Assembly: GCA_016808115.1 (NCBI GenBank)
Contig: JAEQBH010000721.1
Location: 1-64,000, forward strand
DNA length: 64,000 nt
Direction of reading: 5' to 3'
Origin: Tetrastigma voinierianum
Lineage: Eukaryota > Streptophyta > Magnoliopsida > Vitales > Vitaceae
Shown here: piece after piece, positions 60,794 to 64,000 of the stretch
Numbering within the stretch: position 1 is the first letter of the stretch
How the letters are laid out: each line of letters starts with the position of its first letter
Made by a program: the position numbers and the translations under genes
The notes under the pieces: generated by a model
Seen by the model: the letters and a program-made list of their open reading frames with translations, nothing else
Told to the model about the DNA's origin: nothing
The model's database searches: none

Positions 60794-62742
60794 TGATGAG
60801 TGTCTAAAACACTCATTATATGCCGGGGTTTAGTATGTTTTTTATCTCTTTTATACATAAATAAGTGGTTTTTTCGCTTCATTACTAATATTTAGTTTCA
60901 TTTTGCATTATAGGTTAAAATGCGGCATTTAGAAGCATTTTGGAGACTTAAAGATGGACAAATGCGCATCCCGCCCAACGCCGCAATGTTCTCACATCAT
61001 AACGCTTGACCCCAAAGGACGCTCTACAACCCAACGCGCTCATATAACCCCACGTCGCGACTTCACTTGGGCCTGTTCGCGAGCCCAACCCATTTTTGGT
61101 AATTGGGAGGTGATCTCTTCGGGATATGATAAGGAATAATGCCTTAATTTGAAAAGGAGTTGGCACTTTGGGACCAAAGAGGAGGCTTGGTAATTATTCT
61201 TCAAGATTTTGAGAAGAACTTGGGATTTAGGGAAGAAGATTGAAGACTCACCATTATTATGACCACTAGAGTTTCTTTTTTCTCTTTTCTTATCTTGTAT
61301 CCCAAATTTGTGATGCACTCATTCCCTATTGTTAAATTCATAGTCTAGGTTTTGCTGTATTTTTGGACATGAATACTTTATCAAATTGTTGATTTTTCTA
61401 TTTCTATTGTCTCTTTGTGATCGGGTTATCTATTGGATTCATGCTTGTCATGTTTTCACATAGTTGATTTATGATCAATCCTTAATATGTGAGTGATTCC
61501 TTGTGAGATTTGAGAAGTGAATGAGGAATTAGACATAGATGAATCAACCTAATTAGCAGAGTAATAGAGATATTAGTGGTAATTAGCAGGCTTGTGAGAT
61601 TCTTGGGTCTTAAAGCATCTCTAATGCTTGGGGTTGAGTTGAGAAGCAAGAAACCTAGTGTTAGTTTATAGGTTATTTGACCTCGAGAGAGGCTTATAAT
61701 TAAATTAGGAAAGATTCACCTTGGTAACACTTACATGAGACAATCTTAGAGTCATTGGAGGCCATTAGGTAGACTGAAAATGCACAAACTTTGGGGGTTG
61801 CTGCATGTGGTGCTTTGGAAAATCCTCCTTCGACTTTACGAGGCTGTATCTTTTTCGTTCGAACTCCGAATTAGGTGATCTTAGACTCATTGGAAAGCTT
61901 GAGAGATGTAGAACCCATCCATATCATGCTTGAAGTCATGAGAGGTCATGGTACAACCCAAAAATTCATCTTTTTGACCCTTATTATGCTCTCTTTGCTT
62001 CAAACTGTACTTGAAGCCATAAGATGATAAAATTAAGCATTTGAGCACTCAAAAACACCATAAAAGAATATGATTGATAGGTGATTAATGGTATAAAAGA
62101 ATGTACGAAAAACACCTATAAGATATTTCTATCACATATCTATTAATTGTTCTACTCTAATCTTCATGCCTATTTATGATTTATCATCATTAATGCGATT
62201 AGTAGTTCAATTCGAGATCTAAGAGGTGAGAGTTGAATTAGAATTGGGAAGAACATCACATTTCACTTAATGACAAAAAAGATTCCCTATAGGTTTGTGG
62301 TAATTGTGGTTTCTCGGGGTTTTTGAACTTTAGGTTTCTGGTTATAGAGATACAAAATACCTAAACCCTAGGAGTAGACTATGGATTACCGAGAGAGATC
62401 TACATATGCACAAGTGAAACTTACCATTAATAAGAGATTAGAATGTTAATTAAAGGAAAAATTTGGCAATAATGTATAATGATTAACTAAGTGAAGTCTA
62501 AACCCAAGACTTTTTCGTTTTTAATTTGCATCTTTGCTTGATAGATTAGGATTTAGGTTGTTAGTGTTTCCACTCTCAACCCATCATCCAGATAAAGTTA
62601 GGATTTACCCAAATTTATTAGTTAGTAACCCTTTTCCTTGTGGGATCGACACACTTACTTTTCACACACTATATTACTTGATACAACGAGTGCACTTGCG
62701 CATAAAGGTGTACCAGTTCATATAACACGCTTGCACCAATCA
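60794..62742 (+). repeat. LTR of the framework element, shared by two interiors
   Basis: Starts TGATGAGTGTCTAAAACACT after a polypurine tract and ends ACCAATCA before a primer site; 1949 bp. GAGTGT...ACACTC at the start can form a hairpin. It acts as the 3' LTR of the copy to its left and the 5' LTR of the copy to its right. Its middle (about 61758-62610) is absent or very different in the truncated LTR at 34012-34570. Confidence 0.7.
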
Positions 62743-62748
62743 AGTTTT

Positions 62749-62766
62749 TGGCATCGTTACCGAGGA
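62749..62766 (+). other. Primer binding site, framework element copy 2
   Basis: TGGCATCGTTACCGAGGA, a diverged version of TGGCGCCGTTGCCGGGGA, at the same offset from the LTR end as in copy 1. Confidence 0.68.
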
Positions 62767-62917
62767 CTAGGCAGTTTACTAATATTGATACTAAGTAGTC
62801 ATTCTTTACTTTGGATATTTCTTTTGTTTATTTTGTTTCATTTTAGTTGTATATATCCATTCCCTTTTTGTCTATTTTACTTTTGATTTTATTTTTGTTT
62901 TATAGGTTTCAATCATA

Positions 62918-64000
62918 ATGGATCCTTTCATGGAATTAACAATGACCCTCTTCACTCAGCAACTAAGAATGAGACAAATAGCTAATATGCAACATCAAAA
63001 GGCAAGGAGTCAAGTGTGGAACCCACATATGTCTATGGATCATGTTCAGTAGAGAGGTACCTCATACTTGAACAATTATAATTTTGGATGGGACCATCAC
63101 CTGAGCACCTCATAGGAAGAAAACCATAATACTTTCCATTCTCCACAAGTTCAAAGATCAAGCTTAGAAGAAACCATGGCTGAATTGGCTAAAGCAAGGA
63201 TTGAAATCGAAAATTCTCAAATTCAAATGGCCAAATTAAGTCTAGAGGAAACCATGGTTGAATTGAGAAGATCCCAAGTTGAATTTTCCATGGTTGAAGC
63301 TGAAAATGAAATATCAATGGCTAAATTGAACTATGTACATAAGGCTTTGCCTAGGTTTTATGCTCAAAATGAGATAAGTCCACTTCCACAAGAGAAGATG
63401 ACAAACTTAGAGGCAATTATGGCTGAATGGAGAAGGGCTCAAGCTGAATTTGCAACCTCTCAAGCCCAATTCATGGAGAAGGTGAACCAACCTCCACAAG
63501 AGGAGTTAATCTTGGAAAATGAAGTGGATGAACTAACCATCTCAATGGTTGAATTGGCTAAGTCTAGAACTGAGTTATTCATGCAAGAAACAAAGGCCCA
63601 TGTTCAATTTCAATGCATTCCACTCAAGAGCTTGGAAGAGACAATGATTCCAAAGGCCATTTCCTTTCAATCCACAATTAAGAAAGCACAACCTCTAAAA
63701 GAGAAGGGAATGAGTGTACAAGAGCTAGTGGCCAAATACATGAATGAGGGAGAGAACATGGTTGAAACGTCCTTTAAAGGACAATAAAAGAACTTGCCAT
63801 CCAATCTTGAGGTGATTAAAGAAGAAGAGAACTTGCACTACAATGAAGACATCACCTTAAGGAATGATGAGGAACTTAAGAAGCTTCAAAGAGTGGAGAA
63901 TAATGCACAAGAATGGAAAGCCTTAGTTGAAAAAGAAGATGAGTTAACTTCTCCGGAATCAAATGAAAGAACAAGAGAAGTTGTAAAGACCATTTCAGAG
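62918..64000 (+). pseudogene. Coiled-coil ORF1 (gag-position), copy 2, near-open
   Basis: From the ATG at 62918 one frame stays aligned to the window end, interrupted only by TAG (about 63050), TAG (about 63113) and TAA (63785-63787). It opens MDPFMELTMTLFTQQLRMRQ, close to the start of copy 1. The body repeats patterns such as MAELAKARIEIENSQIQMAK and SLEETMVELRRSQVEFSMVE, with Glu/Lys/Gln-rich, proline-poor runs that predict long coiled coils. Later it has MSVQELVAKYMNEGENM and DITLRNDEELKKLQRVENN, matching copy 1. No zinc knuckle is present in the visible part. The role is unknown; by position it may be gag-like. Confidence 0.68.

Larger units (their letters stand above)
62743..64000 (+). 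mobile_element. Second framework element copy, 5' part
   Basis: Begins at the primer site right after the LTR and runs out of the window within ORF1. The sequence is collinear with 34571-35810. The rest of the copy lies outside. Confidence 0.72.

Overview
This window is repeat-dense nuclear DNA of a flowering plant; nothing in it fixes the species. The evidence is a set of plant-type LTR retrotransposons (Ty3/gypsy, Ty1/copia, two TRIMs and a large non-autonomous element), hAT DNA transposons, MITE- and SINE-like repeats, AT-rich tandem arrays, and long T-rich stretches resembling plant introns. I see no intact host gene, rRNA, tRNA or CRISPR array. Every recognisable coding region is a broken transposon gene.

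Layout. 1-3418: minus-strand Ty3/gypsy pol remnant (integrase, RNase H, RT, protease-RT linker) carrying two nested TRIMs (1655-1952 and 2242-2955). 3410-5273: 5' half of a minus-strand Ty1/copia element (LTR, primer site, gag, protease, GAG-pre-integrase) joined directly to the gypsy pol. 5274-11401: T-rich, non-repetitive DNA, possibly introns of an unidentified plus-strand host gene. 11402-11776: MITE-like repeat. About 13057-15790: solo LTR with a 37-bp minisatellite. 15933-20550: degenerate plus-strand Ty1/copia element with both LTRs. 20675-20800: SINE candidate. 21826-27510: minus-strand hAT transposon with a broken DUF659-type transposase and an AT-rich tandem array. 28010-29995: imperfect tandem array of roughly 200-bp units. 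30718-33045: broken minus-strand 'putative plant transposon protein' gene with an insertion.

From 34012 to the end, the framework is a large non-autonomous LTR element on the plus strand: a tRNA-Asp-like primer site, a coiled-coil ORF1, and an ORF2 of the plant-transposon-protein type, with no RT or integrase seen. Its internal DNA was hit at least three times: by a hAT-like non-autonomous element (38301-39760, 8-bp duplication), a Ty3/gypsy element A (40050-48580, duplication TGTTT), and a Ty3/gypsy element B (49028-59958, duplication TTCTA, LTRs near 3.17 kb). The framework resumes at 59964, reaches a polypurine tract and an LTR (60794-62742), and then a second primer site and a second ORF1 follow at once. 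This gives an LTR-internal-LTR-internal tandem arrangement that runs off the window.

The most informative points are the exact nesting order fixed by target-site duplications, the copia-gypsy chimera at the left edge, the non-autonomous family with two ORFs of unusual type, and the patchy divergence between paired LTRs. In those pairs AT-only blocks are nearly identical while C/G-containing blocks are scrambled by indels, which raises the possibility of sequencing error at methylated sites.
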